64,000 nt of DNA from Dimargaris cristalligena (lineage: Eukaryota > Kickxellomycota > Dimargaritomycetes > Dimargaritales > Dimargaritaceae): contig JANBQC010000025.1 in NCBI GenBank assembly GCA_027576995.1, positions 1-64,000 of the forward strand, read 5' to 3'. Positions 13,601 to 28,839 of this stretch are shown in pieces. The translations under genes were made by a program, and so were the position numbers. The notes beneath the pieces were generated by a model, which made no database searches, was not told the DNA's origin, and saw only the letters and a list, made by a program, of their open reading frames with translations. The stretch's first letter is position 1; every line of letters begins with the position of its first letter.

Positions 13601-14179
13601 CATTGACCTTGCGTAGACAGGGGGTCTGGGCGAAGAAGGGGGATGGGCCGCTCTACTATCGTCAACCGTTATCCCTGACCGTGGGATAGCACCAATGAGT
13701 TGATCGACCGTTTCGCTTAGAATGCCCGCAGTTAGTGGTCAAAATAAGCGACCAGCCCCCACTTGAGTTCGTCTTGAATCCGCAAAATAAACGAAGTGAC
13801 TTACTTTGTCGTAGCTATTACACCCTGCTTCGAGCATATTCTCGCGGACCACGACGAGCGCGGTGCTGTTGACGATATGTGTGTCCAGCTTTAGGTGGGC
13901 CAAGTCGAAACTTAGGGATGTCACTGTGGCCAAGGTACATTGGGAATGAATAACGACCGGTAGAAGCACGCTGGCGACATTGTAGTACGGCTCGGTAAAG
14001 CCCTCAAAATCATAGGAAGGGTATGTAGTGAAATCCCGGGACCCGTCAGGGGAAGTGAACGTCACCCAGGCGGAACTAAAGGGAAGGCAGATATGTATAC
14101 CCACAAGAGCGAGTAGAAAAGAGGCTAGAGCAGATACAGAACGCGAATACGATGGGTGGAGTCGAACCGATAGAACCAT
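10658..14179 (-). CDS. signal peptide + PA-like ectodomain + seven-TM membrane protein
   Basis: Unassigned membrane protein of roughly 620-650 aa. Supported exons: 13805-14179, 13283-13532, then 12824-12914, 12697-12767, 12396-12510, 11968-12076, 11546-11760, 11344-11411 and 10658-11152. All have GT-AG junctions with matching phases. One more exon between about 13000 and 13160 is needed to bridge phase 1 to phase 0, and its limits are uncertain. Residues 1-37 form a signal peptide. Residues about 100-205 (ALVVVREN, GYPPVTVLLLGAE, HPALIGRDIATELW) look like a protease-associated (PA) fold. At least seven hydrophobic segments follow: LTLFPLLW, FVPLIGAGIYYTIIIV, GILISAVIFAFG, IVRYISWIALYTCYFW, MSICGFTYVYCLLNLVLVFY, MFPPLYGVQGVALFVYG and FASFLLTCLVIWAL. 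A Ser/His-rich cytosolic tail of about 100 residues ends the protein. The layout is receptor-like (signal peptide, ectodomain, 7TM, tail), but no G-protein motif is seen. Confidence 0.7.
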
Positions 14180-14229
14180 GGTGCTAGCATGGAGGACGAA
14201 GGGGCTAGTGGTGGGCGACTAATGGCGCC

Positions 14230-16280
14230 CGATAAAGAAAAAAGGACTATATGGTGAGAAAGGCACTAGTACTCGTAGACGAGGCAAGCGGGGGTGAAGA
14301 CAGTAGTCGGCTAAAACCGAAAATCACAGGCTTAATACAAAGTATATATATAATATTAGTTTCGAAGGATTGAATGGGTATGTGTAAATCTAAACCGGAG
14401 TGATGCAGAGGGAAAGTGGAGTAATAAATATGAGAAATGAGGCCTGTCAATGCAAAAATGAATCAATTAAAAGGAGGCGGAGTCTAGAATTGTGGTGGAA
14501 ACAGCCTCACGTTCTACGGCCGGGGGACTATTGGGTATTTATAGATAGAGACCACCACCTCTTTGATTATGGAGGTGGCTTAGTCCTTTTCTCCACTGCC
14601 TTGGAATTCCGTATCTGGGATTAAACAATCAGGGAGGTATACAACGGAGGGAGGGATAGGCGCTCGGCGAGGTGTACGAAGTGCTATATTAATTGGAGGT
14701 ACGGCAGGTCAAGGGGAGAATGCCGGGGCCCGGGCCTGGCGATTTTCGCTTCGGCGGTCGCTTCTTTATATCATATTTGATTGCTGAAATGGAGGAAGGG
14801 GTCGATGGAGGTGATAAGCCAATTAAAGTGAACGATAACCCCACGGAGCGGATGGGAAAAGAGGCAGTAAATGTCCGTATAGAGAAATAACCGCAAGGTA
14901 GGGAGGGCGGAAAGAGACAGGACGACTCCGGCCCATAGAAATAGCACATGTACCTATTAGATATTCAGAGCATTCTGCATGTTACGGCCTAGCATACCCT
15001 GAGACTATTTGCTAAAGGACACGAGCCCCACTCACTCACAATTATTGGTATAATAATTCTGATTCGAGATGCTCTATTGAGCGGCAAGTATCCTTGCAAT
15101 TGTCTGGCCATAATATGATACCTAGATAGTGTATTCCAAAGGTGGGTCCGGGGAATGGTGTGGCTACAGAATGCCGCAGTGGAAGGTTTAAGAACTATAG
15201 TCAAGGGTATAGTATTTCAACTGCTCCAGGTATTTCTACCCTCCATCATTTCTGCAGGTCCGATTCAACCTTTGCGGGCACTGTCAGCGATGAATTTTCT
15301 AAGCCAACGAGTAAAAAGGCGTGTTGGTCAGTAAATCTAAATACTGGGTAAATTATTTACATGTATGAAGCGCAGTGCCCGAGGCTATCACAATACAAGA
15401 GCCACTATGTGAAAAGGCGGGGGATTGGCCTAAACAATTGCTAGCATTAGGAAAATTCGGGCTGATATACCCCCAACGGCTTATAAATGAACGAGGAGAT
15501 CATCACTTAAGGATATATTCAGTCTGGAACGGTGGTATGTTAACCACTTGGCACTCGATTAGAGGCAACTCCAGAGGCCCCAGGACGTGTGCAGTGGCAT
15601 GCAACTAGGCCCAGGGACAGTGAGGGCTTGAGCCATCAACTTGCATAGAACAGGAAGTGCTACTGGGAAATAAGGGGTAACTCGTTGACCAGGAAGCCGA
15701 TGCAACACTTTGGAAGGACTTAATCGAGTCGAATGAAAAGCAGAGGTCGGGGCAGCTGGCCTCGTTGCTGGCTCGTTGATGTATGAAAGAGGGACATCGA
15801 ATACGAGAACGGTGCCCACCAAATCAAGCAGTGTGCGGGAGCGGGGCAGTCCGTGTGGGTTGGTAAATGGCCGGCCGGTTTAACAGGGTTGAAATGGTTT
15901 TAAAGTAGCGTGGCCCCTCCTGAAACGGCGAGCAGTGTAGTCCCGATATGATCTGCTCTGGGCCACAGTGGCCAGCCAGGAGAGCGGGCGGGGCTGGATT
16001 GTCCGTCCATATTTTTCTCTTCTGAATGGCCTTAGGAGCGAGTTAAGTGCCCCCCCGACAAGTCTAATATAAGAAGGAGCCAAGTCCACAGCCAGTCAGT
16101 AACCCTCTAAACTCTCCAGCCAACCGAGCCCCCTCTCTCTTCACTTGTGTGTTCGCCCGCTACTTTTTGGGCTGGTTAGCTAATAATACTGTGTCTTCTT
16201 CTCCTCCTCAGCTCAATACTCACTCACTCCTTTCCCCCTTCTTCCTTTACCAATAGCAGCCCGTACATTCTATTCTATTC
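14230..16280. other. 2 kb intergenic region without a convincing gene
   Basis: Short open frames on both strands have no motif, bias or splice pattern that I trust. The last 150 bases are the pyrimidine-rich leader of the IVY1-like gene. Confidence 0.5.
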
Positions 16281-16314
16281 CAGTTCATTGCCTCTCCCCG
16301 CTGCCGTCTTGGCC

Positions 16315-18429
16315 ATGTCGAACCCCCCCATGTCGCCTAACCAGCTCCCGCCCAGGGACCCCCCCTACCTGCTTGACCTCGGCCCGACCACCTCAGGTTC
16401 AACTCGGCCCCATCGGACACCATCCCTGTGGAGTCGTTTCGCTCCCTGGTCCGCCACCTCCACCAAGGACCCAGGTCGGCCCTCGCCGAGCGGGCCTGCT
16501 GCTAATTACCAGTCCGGAGCCTTGGCCCGGGACCGGTCCGCCTCCCACAACACTCTATTTGGCTACCCGGGACTCCGCTCGTCTACCTCATCCTGTCGCA
16601 CTACCCCGGTCGAGCTACCCCCGCATGTCCAGTCCCATCACCACCATGCCCACCACCCAAACCAACAGCAGCCCGCCCCCTTTATTATCATGGACAAAAA
16701 GGACTACTCCACCGCCATTGCCCGCTACCACGCCGTCCTGGTCAGTGCCGCCAACTACCGTGTCCAGTGCTCCAACCTCGGCCATGCCGCCTATGAGTTT
16801 GGCCACGCTCTAGAAAACCTGGCCCGCAGCCCAGGGGCAGGCGATGCCGCCAGTGGCTTGTCGTCGACCTCCGGCCTCCATTACATAGTCGCCAATCAGT
16901 ATGCATTATTAAGCAATACTATATTCAGCCAGTTTGAAGACCCTCTGCGCGAGTCCCTCGAGACCTTTTCGACATCGGCGATTGTAAGTTCAATAACCTC
17001 CCACATCGAATGGGGGAGAAGGGTTGCCTCCATCCTACTAAATGCACTATAACCTGGGGAACCATCAATGACGACTCTGCTTAAAATGGCCCCGCTAACC
17101 TAAAATCCCATCGCGTGACTTGCACCCGGCAAGCCATGCAGCATCAAGGTATTATCTAACCATCTACATCATAGTGAGCCCCGCCAAACCCCTTCTAAAC
17201 GCACCCCTCTATTCTCACAATGACAATTATTCTCCCTGCAGGAAAAAGAGAAGGAGCATGACCAGAAAGTGGCGGCCCTCAGCGAAACCATCCAGCATAC
17301 GGAAAACGAATATGTACTCGGGGCCCAGCGCGGGGGCCGGGAGCTGGGCCAGTTCCGCCAGGCACTGCAAGAACTGACCGGCCAGTTAGACCGCCTGGAG
17401 CAGCTCAAACATGACTACGTCGCCGATTCCCTCCAAAGCGAACAAACCATGGCCAACGCCGTGCTGCAACAGGCGTCGGTGACCATCCGGGCCCTGACCG
17501 ACATTTGTGACCGGGTGTCCCACAAGGCCGTGACTGACCCCCAGCTCGAGGCTCTATTGAGCCACTGCCCGGACCCCTTCCAGGTCTACGAAACCACCGA
17601 CAGCTCCCGCGAAATCTTTTCGGTGCTACAGCCCCTGGCGATGATGGGCACCTCTTCGGGTGGGTCGCTCCGGGGTTCACTACCATTCCCCTCGGCTGAA
17701 CCGGCGGCTGCCCCTCCCAACCACGTAGACCCCGTCGAACCAGAACCCCGCTCCCTCCACACGCCCGTGGCCGCCCTCAGCAACCGACTACTGACGCGCC
17801 TGCAGACGGCCGCGGTGACCCCCTCCCCCTGGGGCCAGGACAGCCCCGCGGTAAGCGAAGGGGGTCCCAGCCGTTATGTGATCCGGGACAGCATGTTCGA
17901 GGTGGATTTGGACCGAGTGACCCCCTCACCGGTTCCCCACACGGACTGCGAATCGTTCCGGGACAGCTATGACCAGTGCGACGACCCTACCCACCATGAC
18001 GACGATGCTCTGGATAGCCCGACTGACTGTCCGTCCACAAACTCCGACTTACCCCGCGACGGCCGGGATTCCCCGTCCCCCGTGGTATCCCGCGTGAGCG
18101 AACTGCCATTTCCGACGGATTCCCTCGAATCGACCCCACAAGGCGACCCCCGCCAACCAACCGGCCCTAATCCCAATAAACCGGAGGAAGGTAGCGCACC
18201 GTGGCCGGTGAATCTCAGCGGGCGCAATCTCGAGGATGAACTGCGGGACGCCGGACGGGATAGTGAGATTTATCGATTGCCACCCTTCAGCACCCCCCTT
18301 CGACAAGCGAGTGCAACCGACCTGGGCCGAGAGGGGCGTCCACCCCAAACCCCCACGGAACCGTTTCCCAAGCCAGCCGCCCCGTCCCAAAATACCTTCA
18401 GTGAAATAGCCAATTGGGGAGATTCCTAA
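16315..18429 (+). CDS. IVY1-like BAR-domain phospholipid-binding protein
   Basis: Two exons, 16315-16983 and 17242-18429, joined in phase 0 (GTAAGT donor, CTGCAG acceptor), 618 aa. The first ATG in frame is at 16315. Residues 1-130 are disordered, Pro/Ser/His rich. From about residue 137 (KKDYSTAIARYHAVLVSAAN) to about 310 the sequence is a long amphipathic helix set spanning the intron (EKEKEHDQKVAALSE, then AVLQQASVTIRALTDICDRV), as in the inverse-BAR-like Ivy1 family. Yeast Ivy1 binds phospholipids and Ypt7 on the vacuole and is linked to TORC1 and PI(3,5)P2 control. The C-terminal 300 residues are acidic and Ser/Pro rich. The BAR fold is clear; the IVY1 assignment is moderately confident. 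Confidence 0.7.
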
Positions 18430-18505
18430 TTATTTGTTGTTTATAGGGTGTATTTTGGCGGGCTACTTCCACACTATACTGAAACGGTCACAAATATAGT
18501 TACTT

Positions 18506-18526
18506 TTATATATATATATATATATG
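18506..18526. repeat. (TA)n microsatellite
   Basis: About nine TA units in the 3' flank of the IVY1-like gene. Confidence 0.7.
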
Positions 18527-19004
18527 GATATTGATAATTTGTAAGAATGTTGTGGACATGGCTCGGATGAGCTAATTAAAAAGTGGAATAAAATAATGCA
18601 CGGTTTCCTCATCTTGTCTCGGGTAATGATCGGCGGCCTACAAGTGTGGAGCGCACTGTATTGCTCGAGTGAACGATCAATCATCCCAAGGCCATTCTGG
18701 GGACAATTTATCGAACGGGAATATAGCCAGTAACTAAATTAACCGAGACTCTCACTACAGGATTGAGGCTTATATAATGCCGAGATACAAACCGGCTCAC
18801 TTCAGATTATATATAACTGCTCAATATATTGCCTAGAGAGGATTAGGGGGGGAGTGACTCTTTGGACTGATGGATAGATAATAAGCCAAATAATGGCATT
18901 TATTGGTAATGACACAGGGGATGCAAAATACATGAAAGTAGTCCATCGATGATTAAGGGCAAAATATGGAGGATATGAAGGGGGGGATGCAATAGAGCAT
19001 GGAG

Positions 19005-21017
19005 TTAACTGGCCGAAGCTCGATTAGCGGCGGATCGGTAGGAATTGGCCCACGACCCCTCGCCTGGCATGGGCACCTGGGGAGCCACCACCCGGGGACG
19101 GAAACTGGAAGCCATAAGACCCAAGGGGACATGGTCCGCAGCCGAGGAAGAGCTGCGTACTTCGTAACTAGGGGGGCCCTGCCCGTCGCAATTAGCGAGC
19201 TGGTGGGTGGCCAAAGTACGCGGGGGTGGCCGGAGATTAAAGCGCCAGGTCTGGCGGTTCATATTGCCGAGAAGGTGGTTACGGTTATGCACGAACAGCT
19301 CCGGGTGGTGGTCCTTGAGGTAGTAATAGCAGTCCATCTTGCATAAGGGGCAGCGGGAGTGTTTGGTGGTGAGCCATTGGTCAATGCAGGCGGTGTGGAA
19401 GGTGTGGTGGCAGGGCAGGATGCGAATCTGCTGGTCCGGTTCAAAGTCGTCCAGGCAGATGGAGCAGGGGGGGATGGCTTGGGAGCCCCGGCTACCCGTG
19501 TCGGAGGACCCCTTCGAGGAATCGGTATCGGAGGAGGCCACCCAGGGCTGCTTCGAGTTGACGGCCGACGGATTCTCGCCACCGGGGCGGTAGGGCAGGG
19601 AGGGGGCCATGGCCTGGTTGCTGGGTGAACTGGAGGCATCGGACGTGGCATCATGGGTATATTCAACCCCGGACTTCTCTCCGTCGGCTGGGGTTTCAAC
19701 ACAGGATACGCGAGGCTGAACCGATGGATTGGGATGGGGTCTGGATAAGTTCAGTTCCTCCTTTTCGTTCAAAGGGGAAGAAGTGCTGGACCCTTCGGCG
19801 CTGGTGGAGGGGCCGTTTTTCTCGTCCTTCTCCACCAGCTGGGAGAATTTAAAGTCGCAAATCTGGGCCATATTTTCCTCATTGAGGGTCTGCACGGGGA
19901 ATTTAGATAACATCTCGGGGTTGAGGAGATGGGCCCGCAGTCCGCCTAAGCCCCAGTCGGCGGGGAACTGCGCGCCCACTAAGTGGGGACGACTGGGGGG
20001 ATCGAAGTCCGCGCCGGCTAGCCCATGTTCGCGGGCCCAGCGGGAGTGACGGGCCACCATTAGAAATCGAATGACCGCGAGAGCGACGAAAATGGTGGAA
20101 AAGATCACGGCGATAACAATGGCCCAGCCGCTGGTGGCCCCTGAGCTTAATGACGAAGCGGTAGTACTAGACTTGGGGACGGATGACCCATCCCTCACGT
20201 GCAGCTTCGTGTACACCATACGGAGGGTGGGGCTGGCCGCCGTATCCCGTCGGCGGTGAGCAGCAAAGGATGGGGGATTTGAGTTGGGTTGCTGCAGAGC
20301 TTGACCGAGCCAAGAGTCGACGGTGCTTTCCAGTGGGAATACTGGTCGATTGGGATCGCTAAAGTCCCTTTTCTGGGAGGATGTTGGCTCTTGGTGGCCT
20401 TGGCTGGCTCCCGATAGTAGGGTGGCCGCCTTGGTAACTTGGGAGGGCAATGTTGAACCATCCGCGATATCTTTTGCGTAGTACAGAAACGGGTATTTTT
20501 GCTGTAGAAAATCGATGATGCGCCCAGTGTCCTCAGTGCCCCAGTGGGAATCGAGGACGAGGCCCTGATGGATTGAAGAAAACCAAGGCAAAAAGAGATA
20601 CGGACCGGAAGGATGGCATTACGGGGGAGTTAGATAATGAACTGAAACACTGGGTCTGCAATTACCTTTACAGTGGATTAGTCAACGGATTCCCGACAAA
20701 GAAATACGGGTCGCCCCCTTAGTATTGTATTCGGGCGGAACGTAACTTACCTCGGCGTGGTAGGGCAACGGTGAGTCGGATAACCAGTCCATGTAAAGCC
20801 CCTTTGGTACAGTAAAGCTTTCGGCATAGCTTACACCGTTACCATGATCGGGGAGGTACTGGAGGGTGTCTGGATTAACGTCGACTTGGTGCATCTGCAC
20901 CTCCACGATATAAGCCTGGACGAAGGGCAGTGGAGCCCAGCCCAGTGTGACAACGAAGGCCACCATTAAAAGCCATGAGATTAGCACCCTCGGGGTAAAT
21001 GGAAATGAAACTGACAT
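19005..21017 (-). CDS. PA-TM-RING-type E3 ubiquitin ligase
   Basis: Two exons, 20751-21017 and 19005-20564, joined in phase 0 (1827 nt, 608 aa). Exon 1 encodes a signal peptide (residues 1-35, ending PFVQA) and a short ectodomain resembling the start of a PA domain. A single TM helix lies at about 236-259 ([25 protein letters not shown]). A RING-H2 finger is at about 456-497: CSIC, then C-x-H-x2-H-x2-C in [11 protein letters not shown], then CPLC. A 190-residue Ser/Pro-rich stretch separates TM and RING. Family members (RNF13, plant RMR, fungal relatives) work in endosome/vacuole membranes. The RING residues are complete, so activity is expected; substrates are unknown. Confidence 0.85.
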
Positions 21018-21019
21018 GA

Positions 21020-22090
21020 CGAATATTTATAATATATGATAGTGGGCCAGGGGTTCTGCTCAGCACGGCCGACTGAAAACCGGACAGGAAACAAGATAAT
21101 AATGGCAGTTAAATGGGCCAGGCCACCAAAATTGACCAATGTAGTTAATATGGAAAGGACGAAATGTTCTGATACTAAAGGGTGAGGTTAGTCGAGCAGC
21201 CGGGGATATTCGCCTCAGCTCAAAGTATTATTAAACCGAAATAAAAATTGCTAACAGGATTCAATATGTTCAAGAAGTAAAAGGGCACCGTGGGCTAACA
21301 ACAGAGAGGGCCCGATAACAGCGGCATCGGCGTGAAGGGGCCCCCTCTCACTCTCTTCTTAGGCGCCACGGCTTAACACGCCAAAACCAACACCAAACCA
21401 GTGGGAGCCGGGATATGTGACTGCATGGCCAGGTCTCGGGGCCCGCCTGGAGATACCCATTTTGTCGGATATAAAGCACGTAAACACACTTCCGGTGTAG
21501 GAGGGCCGCACCCCGTCCCTCTATCGAAACATGAGTTGGTTTCATTTTAGACCAGCAAAAAAGTAGCGCGCGCAAAGCCATCGGCTGAAACCAAGCCCCC
21601 AACGCGACCCCATCAAACATTATATCAATGAAACGTGAGCACAGCCAGGGGTGATCTAATAAAAACCAATAACTATACAACATTTAGGATAGCGCGCGAC
21701 ATGGAACATTTTTGGTACTGAGTATGCACATTATAAGCACTCCGATTAATCAATATACGAGATTTACTATAGGTATTCTCAGATTGACTTTCAGATTTGT
21801 ACGGTACTTTTGTACCAGGCTGGGAATCAAATGGTACATATCACCTGACAAAAAATACAGAATGGGATACCAGTGGATAGGATGTTTGAAGTGTTTTATT
21901 TATAAATCGATTGATTGGTGAGGTGAGATAGGGCATGAGAAGGACATTGAGGTGCTCGTCCGACCCGTAAACACAATGGGGAAGGAGTGACACACAAGAG
22001 TAGGTATGATACACATCGTCGTCGGGGACAGGGAATTAAACAGAGTCGTTGGCGTATTAATAAAAAGCTGCGAGGAATGGGGAGGGGGTA
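21020..22090. other. intergenic, no gene seen
   Basis: About 1 kb between the RING ligase start and the H4 stop. No supported coding exon or repeat is visible. Confidence 0.5.
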
Positions 22091-22093
22091 TAT

Positions 22094-22696
<603 letters not shown>

Positions 22697-22879
22697 TCAC
22701 AGCCCCTGAGCCCACTTGCGCGTTCACCCTCTTTGGGGCGCGTAGCCACTGCCCGGCCAGCAGCCGATCCCCCCCCCTCCCCACCTCTAACGCGTTTTCT
22801 GGTTGATCTCTCCCCCCGTTCACACTCTACCTACCAAAGAGAAGTAGGACGATGAGTGACCTCCCCCGCCCAAGCCATC

Positions 22880-22945
<66 letters not shown>

Positions 22946-22956
22946 GTATGCGTGTG
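22880..22956. repeat. (TGTGTA)n / (TG)n microsatellite
   Basis: A TG run followed by about ten TGTGTA-type hexamers, located between the divergent H4 and H3 genes. The second histone pair has no equivalent. Confidence 0.9.
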
Positions 22957-24343
22957 CGTGCACACCCTATCTAATCGTCGGAGAATACGTACCTCCTCCT
23001 TTTGACGGGAAACGGCCGTCTCCATGGCGGCGATAGTATTCCAATGCATTAAGGCGTAGGTTGAGTCGAAACGTGCGGGTACAAATCGGTGGCCAAGCCA
23101 AGGCCCGGTTGCGAACTTTCGGATCTTTCCAGGCCGAAAATTGGCGGAGCGTAACCCCAAGGAGCACCACCACAGTACATGATAGTATAGTGTAGTGCAG
23201 TGTAGATGGGGTGGGGGGTCTATACCATGATAAACTCACCCCACTTGGTGATTGGCCATAAATTGAATGAGCGGGATGGTCAGACGCTGTGAGTTCATCA
23301 TAGTGGGGAGTGACCATCGTCCCATTTTCCTGGGCACCCAATCAGAGCGCGCTTCTACCCTATCTGGAACCCCCCCCCTTCTTCATCATCACCGCATTCT
23401 GATGCCACCACCAACACACAATACAACACAGCACATAGCAGCAACCCCTTTTTCATTTGCCCGGCTGGACTCAGCCCCGTGGAAAGAATTGCTCAGCCAT
23501 TTTACCCTGAAAAGTCACACCCCTTAATAGGTTTTATTTATTTAGAAATACGCCCTATTACTTACAAGGAGTAATTACAGGGAATTACTCCGCTTCAACC
23601 CTACACAGCTGTTAGCGCAGTAGTTAATTGATGGGATATGTATCTCCTATGCTGACAAGCACGCATCTGTAGCTTATGTACCGGAAAGTATAGTTGAATC
23701 AGTAGAAGATCATAGAAATTAGAGACTGGCTGAATTGTACTTCTCAAATAGCATTACTTTATTTCTAAAGGGCCGAATAGAAGGGTGAGCGTCTGCCATT
23801 CATCCAATTCAATAACCTCGAGGTAACATTGACTGAATAAAGCAAGTATAAACATGCTTGCTGTTCAAAGCGCCATGTCCTGGACCATAAAACGCCCATT
23901 TCTTTTCATTCCCGAGACATTAAACCCTCTTAATGTGCAGGGTAAAAGTATTGCAAGGAAACTTGGTTAGTTAGCGAGGGGCTGGCTGCTCCTTACTAAA
24001 GTCAAGTACATTACATTCCATTGCTTAGGGTTGGTGAATGTTCAATGATGCTCCAAGGGTTAGTGAGAAGTGGAAAAAGGGAACGCGTGCAGGCTGATTA
24101 AGGGTGGACGCGCGGGCGACCATCGGGCGTTTTTATTTTCGGGGACCAAGCACAGAGCAACTAAACTGTATTCATAAAGACACGCGTCTATCATTGGGAG
24201 GGGGGGGCCATCACCATCCAATCATCCTTATCGACGACTCCTCCCCTGTCACATACCCTCCCTCCCCTGCTGTTTTAAATGCACATTATATCATTGGCCA
24301 TCTTGGGAAGTTGACTAGTTAGTTCCCCTCCTTTTCCCTTTGT

Positions 24344-24353
24344 GTATATATAC
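24344..24353 (+). promoter_or_regulatory. TATA box, histone H3 copy 1
   Basis: GTATATATAC about 125 bp before the H3 ATG. Confidence 0.55.
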
Positions 24354-24420
24354 TGCCTCCGGCCCGTGCCCATTGTAATTAGTTGTCGTCTATTTGTATT
24401 TCTCCATCTCATCCCGCTAA

Positions 24421-24885
<465 letters not shown>

Positions 24886-25172
24886 ACAATCTCCTTATCC
24901 TACTTGTTTATTAGCCGTGTCATATGTCCATTCTGTTGTCGTTGCCTCACGATTGTTCATGCTTTGTAATATACCCTACCGGCCTCTAATGCCTCTCTTG
25001 TAGGCCACTTCACGCAATGAAACCCTTTACATTCTCCTTATTATGTTTAATAAATCAAAAATTTAACCATTCTTTATATACCGCTGTTTATCAATGTGAA
25101 ACCCTGTCCCCACTAAGTTAGTAGATGATAAAGTGCGCGTCTGATTGATTCAGCCCCCACCCACCAAATAAT

Positions 25173-27031
25173 TTAACACAGACCGTCGTCATCCTCATTG
25201 AGGGATGGTGGGGGCTGGGTCTGGCTCGTCGGAGGCGGCGGCTGTTTTTCAATAATTCCTGACGCCTTAGCCGGATTACCAGTACTAGTAGCAGGGGAGG
25301 GTGGCTGGCGTTGGTTCTCTGCAATCGCTGGTGCTGTACCTGAGCCGGGAACGTTCAGTTTGAAGGCCAGGCGTACCACTTCTGCCAATAAGAATTGGAG
25401 AGTTTGGACGTGTTGGGGGTTCTTGAGGATCTCTTGCAAACGGGGACCATCCCAGTGCTCAAAGGCATCCACTAGGGCCTGGGCGGTAAACGCCTCGTGA
25501 GACATATCCGCGGGTGGGGCCATGGTAGTTGCCCCGCCCCACTGATCCGCCGAGCCCGAAACACCACCCCCGCCACTGCCACTCGGTGCGCGCGGATCTG
25601 GACTCACAAACAGCCACGCGTCCAGTCTCTTACGCGCCTCCACCATATCGTCCAGGGCCAGGGTGACCACAATGGCGCTTAGGCGGGCCTTATCGGTTTC
25701 GGACCGGCGGATCAGCACCCGCGTCGCCGCCGCCAGCTTATCCAAAAAGTACACGGCCGTCGGCAGCTGCCCCAATCGGATAGCGCATCCGACTGCGTTC
25801 TTGATGGTTTCAATCGCCATTCGGTCGCGGTCTTCGCTCTCAAAAATGGAACAGCTTTGCTTGTACAGCTCAATGGCCCGGTCTGGGTCAAGGGGTTCAC
25901 ATAGTCTGCACGTGTGTCACCATCATATAAGTGGTCAAACCATACCAAGTGTTAGTGAATGCCAGATATATGGTGAAATAATAGAGGGGAAATGGGGAGG
26001 GGGGCAACGTTCCGCCGCCGTTGGTGTTGTAACCCCTTGATTCCTAGTGAACTAACTCTTGGAAGCTGAAAGTAAAAGTAAATTAATGTAGGCTTACTGT
26101 GCGGCTTTCTCCACAATGCCCGCGGCCTTATCAGGGGATGACCCGTGCGCTAAGTACAGGTTGCTGGCCTGGATGTACATTTCGATGGCCAGTACCTTAT
26201 CCTGCGATTGTTGGGCAATAATCCCCGCTTTCTCGTATGCGTTCCCCGCCAGATATACACTGTGGGTTAGTGGCCCCGTACGCGCCGGAGAGGTTTGGGT
26301 AACATACAAGATAGCATTAGATTTAATAAGTGGATGGAAAATTCACACACACGTTCCATACTGGGGTTGGTAAACGTCGGCTTTCGCTAACCCTTAGGGG
26401 CCAGTCAGTGGACAAATCTGGATTAGCTGGATTAGCTGGGTACACACTTACCTGCCGAATTTGGCCAGGGCTTCGCCGGACTTTTGGTAGGCCCGGATGG
26501 CATTATCGGGTGAGCGGCCCGCCTTGAAAGCGGTGGCTAATTATAAGGGGTCATGGCGATTAGGGATATCATATTCTTAGTTGCTTCTAGTAGAGGGGGT
26601 GTTGGCAAATCCAGCCCAGTTGGGCTTTTGGCCATTTGGCAGCACTACTACGCTTGGTTATTTTTCTAAAGGGTAGGTAAACTTACCGGCTTTTTCATAG
26701 AGCTGTCCAGCAATATCCCATTCGGGCTTACGGAACCACCCCGACTTGGTGCTAGGTTAGTGGATTATTAAGCAAATACGAGACATATCCTCCATGGTCA
26801 GCTTCGGTTAGTATAGTTGGTCCTAATGTGGGGTTGTTATTGCCGCATTGGCTGGACCATTGGGCCGGTCTTTACCCCGTGGACATGTTGGCAGGTAGAC
26901 TATGGCACGAACCCAGTATGTGAAACGGCCCAAGTTGGGGCGAGGCCTTTTATTCAGGGAATCGAAGGTTCTTACTAGCTGTGGGCTTCGGCCATGTAGT
27001 CAGCGCCTATTTTGAGGTTGGCGTCAGTCAT
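25173..27031 (-). CDS. gamma-SNAP (NSF attachment protein)
   Basis: Adaptor that recruits NSF ATPase to SNARE complexes for disassembly. Five exons: 26976-27031, 26687-26751, 26452-26536, 26098-26259 and 25173-25905, total 1101 nt, 366 aa, all GT-AG with closing phases. TPR-like helices run from TKSGWFRKPEWDIAGQLYEKA through NAYEKAG, ASNLYLAHGSSPDKAAGIVEKAAQ and AIELYKQSCSIFESEDRDRMA. The layout and the GLC C-terminus match animal gamma-SNAP rather than alpha-SNAP. It is longer than human gamma-SNAP (312 aa) because of a Gly/Ser insertion and a Pro-rich segment near the C-terminus. The start at 27031 gives an N-terminus like the human protein; an extra upstream exon cannot be excluded. Confidence 0.87.
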
Positions 27032-27636
27032 TTCGGCGGCTGTTCAAGTGGAAAAAAATAGGTTTAGTTAAGGTGTGACGAACAAGAATGTACGTTGGCT
27101 GGAAGAAGAATGGGTTGAACTATAGAGCCTGGGTCAATGTAGAGAGAGAGAGAGAGTATGTTCATTTAGCAAGGGGAATTCCATCCGGGACATATCCTTA
27201 CAGTGGGGGTTTACCTGCCCAGCTGAAGCCCAGCCGGTGTGAGTATATGTGTGTGGAGAAAGACTATCACTTGATCAGGGCGATACGCCAAGCCTAAGGG
27301 AAGAGGGGCACCTGGTTAGCCAAGTATGTAAAATGCTATACTAGAAGCCCAAGTTAATACAGCACCACCAAAACTCTATTATTGATTCGTTCACTTTCTT
27401 ACCCCAGTTCCCCTATAAGGACATGTAATCTAAACACTAGGGACCTTTTATTGGTTTTTATTAACGAAGGAAATGGCCAAATACCCATTCACAACAAGAC
27501 GTATGTTTACATTACAATTGCTTAAAAAGCGACATCTCTATATTCAAGAGCACAAAGCCTGGGAGGTAGTCGGGGACGGTTAGTTAAAGGACTAAACTCA
27601 TAAATGCCAGAAACATACCCGATTAGCTAAGGATGC

Positions 27637-28838
<1,202 letters not shown>

Positions 28839-28839
28839 G

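Noticed and set aside
15559..15822. 87 aa minus-strand frame
   Set aside because: No codon bias, motif or neighbouring splice signals.
22967..23341. 124 aa minus-strand frame between H4 and H3 copy 1 with a possible TM segment
   Set aside because: Neighbours a microsatellite, lacks family resemblance, and the second histone spacer has no counterpart.
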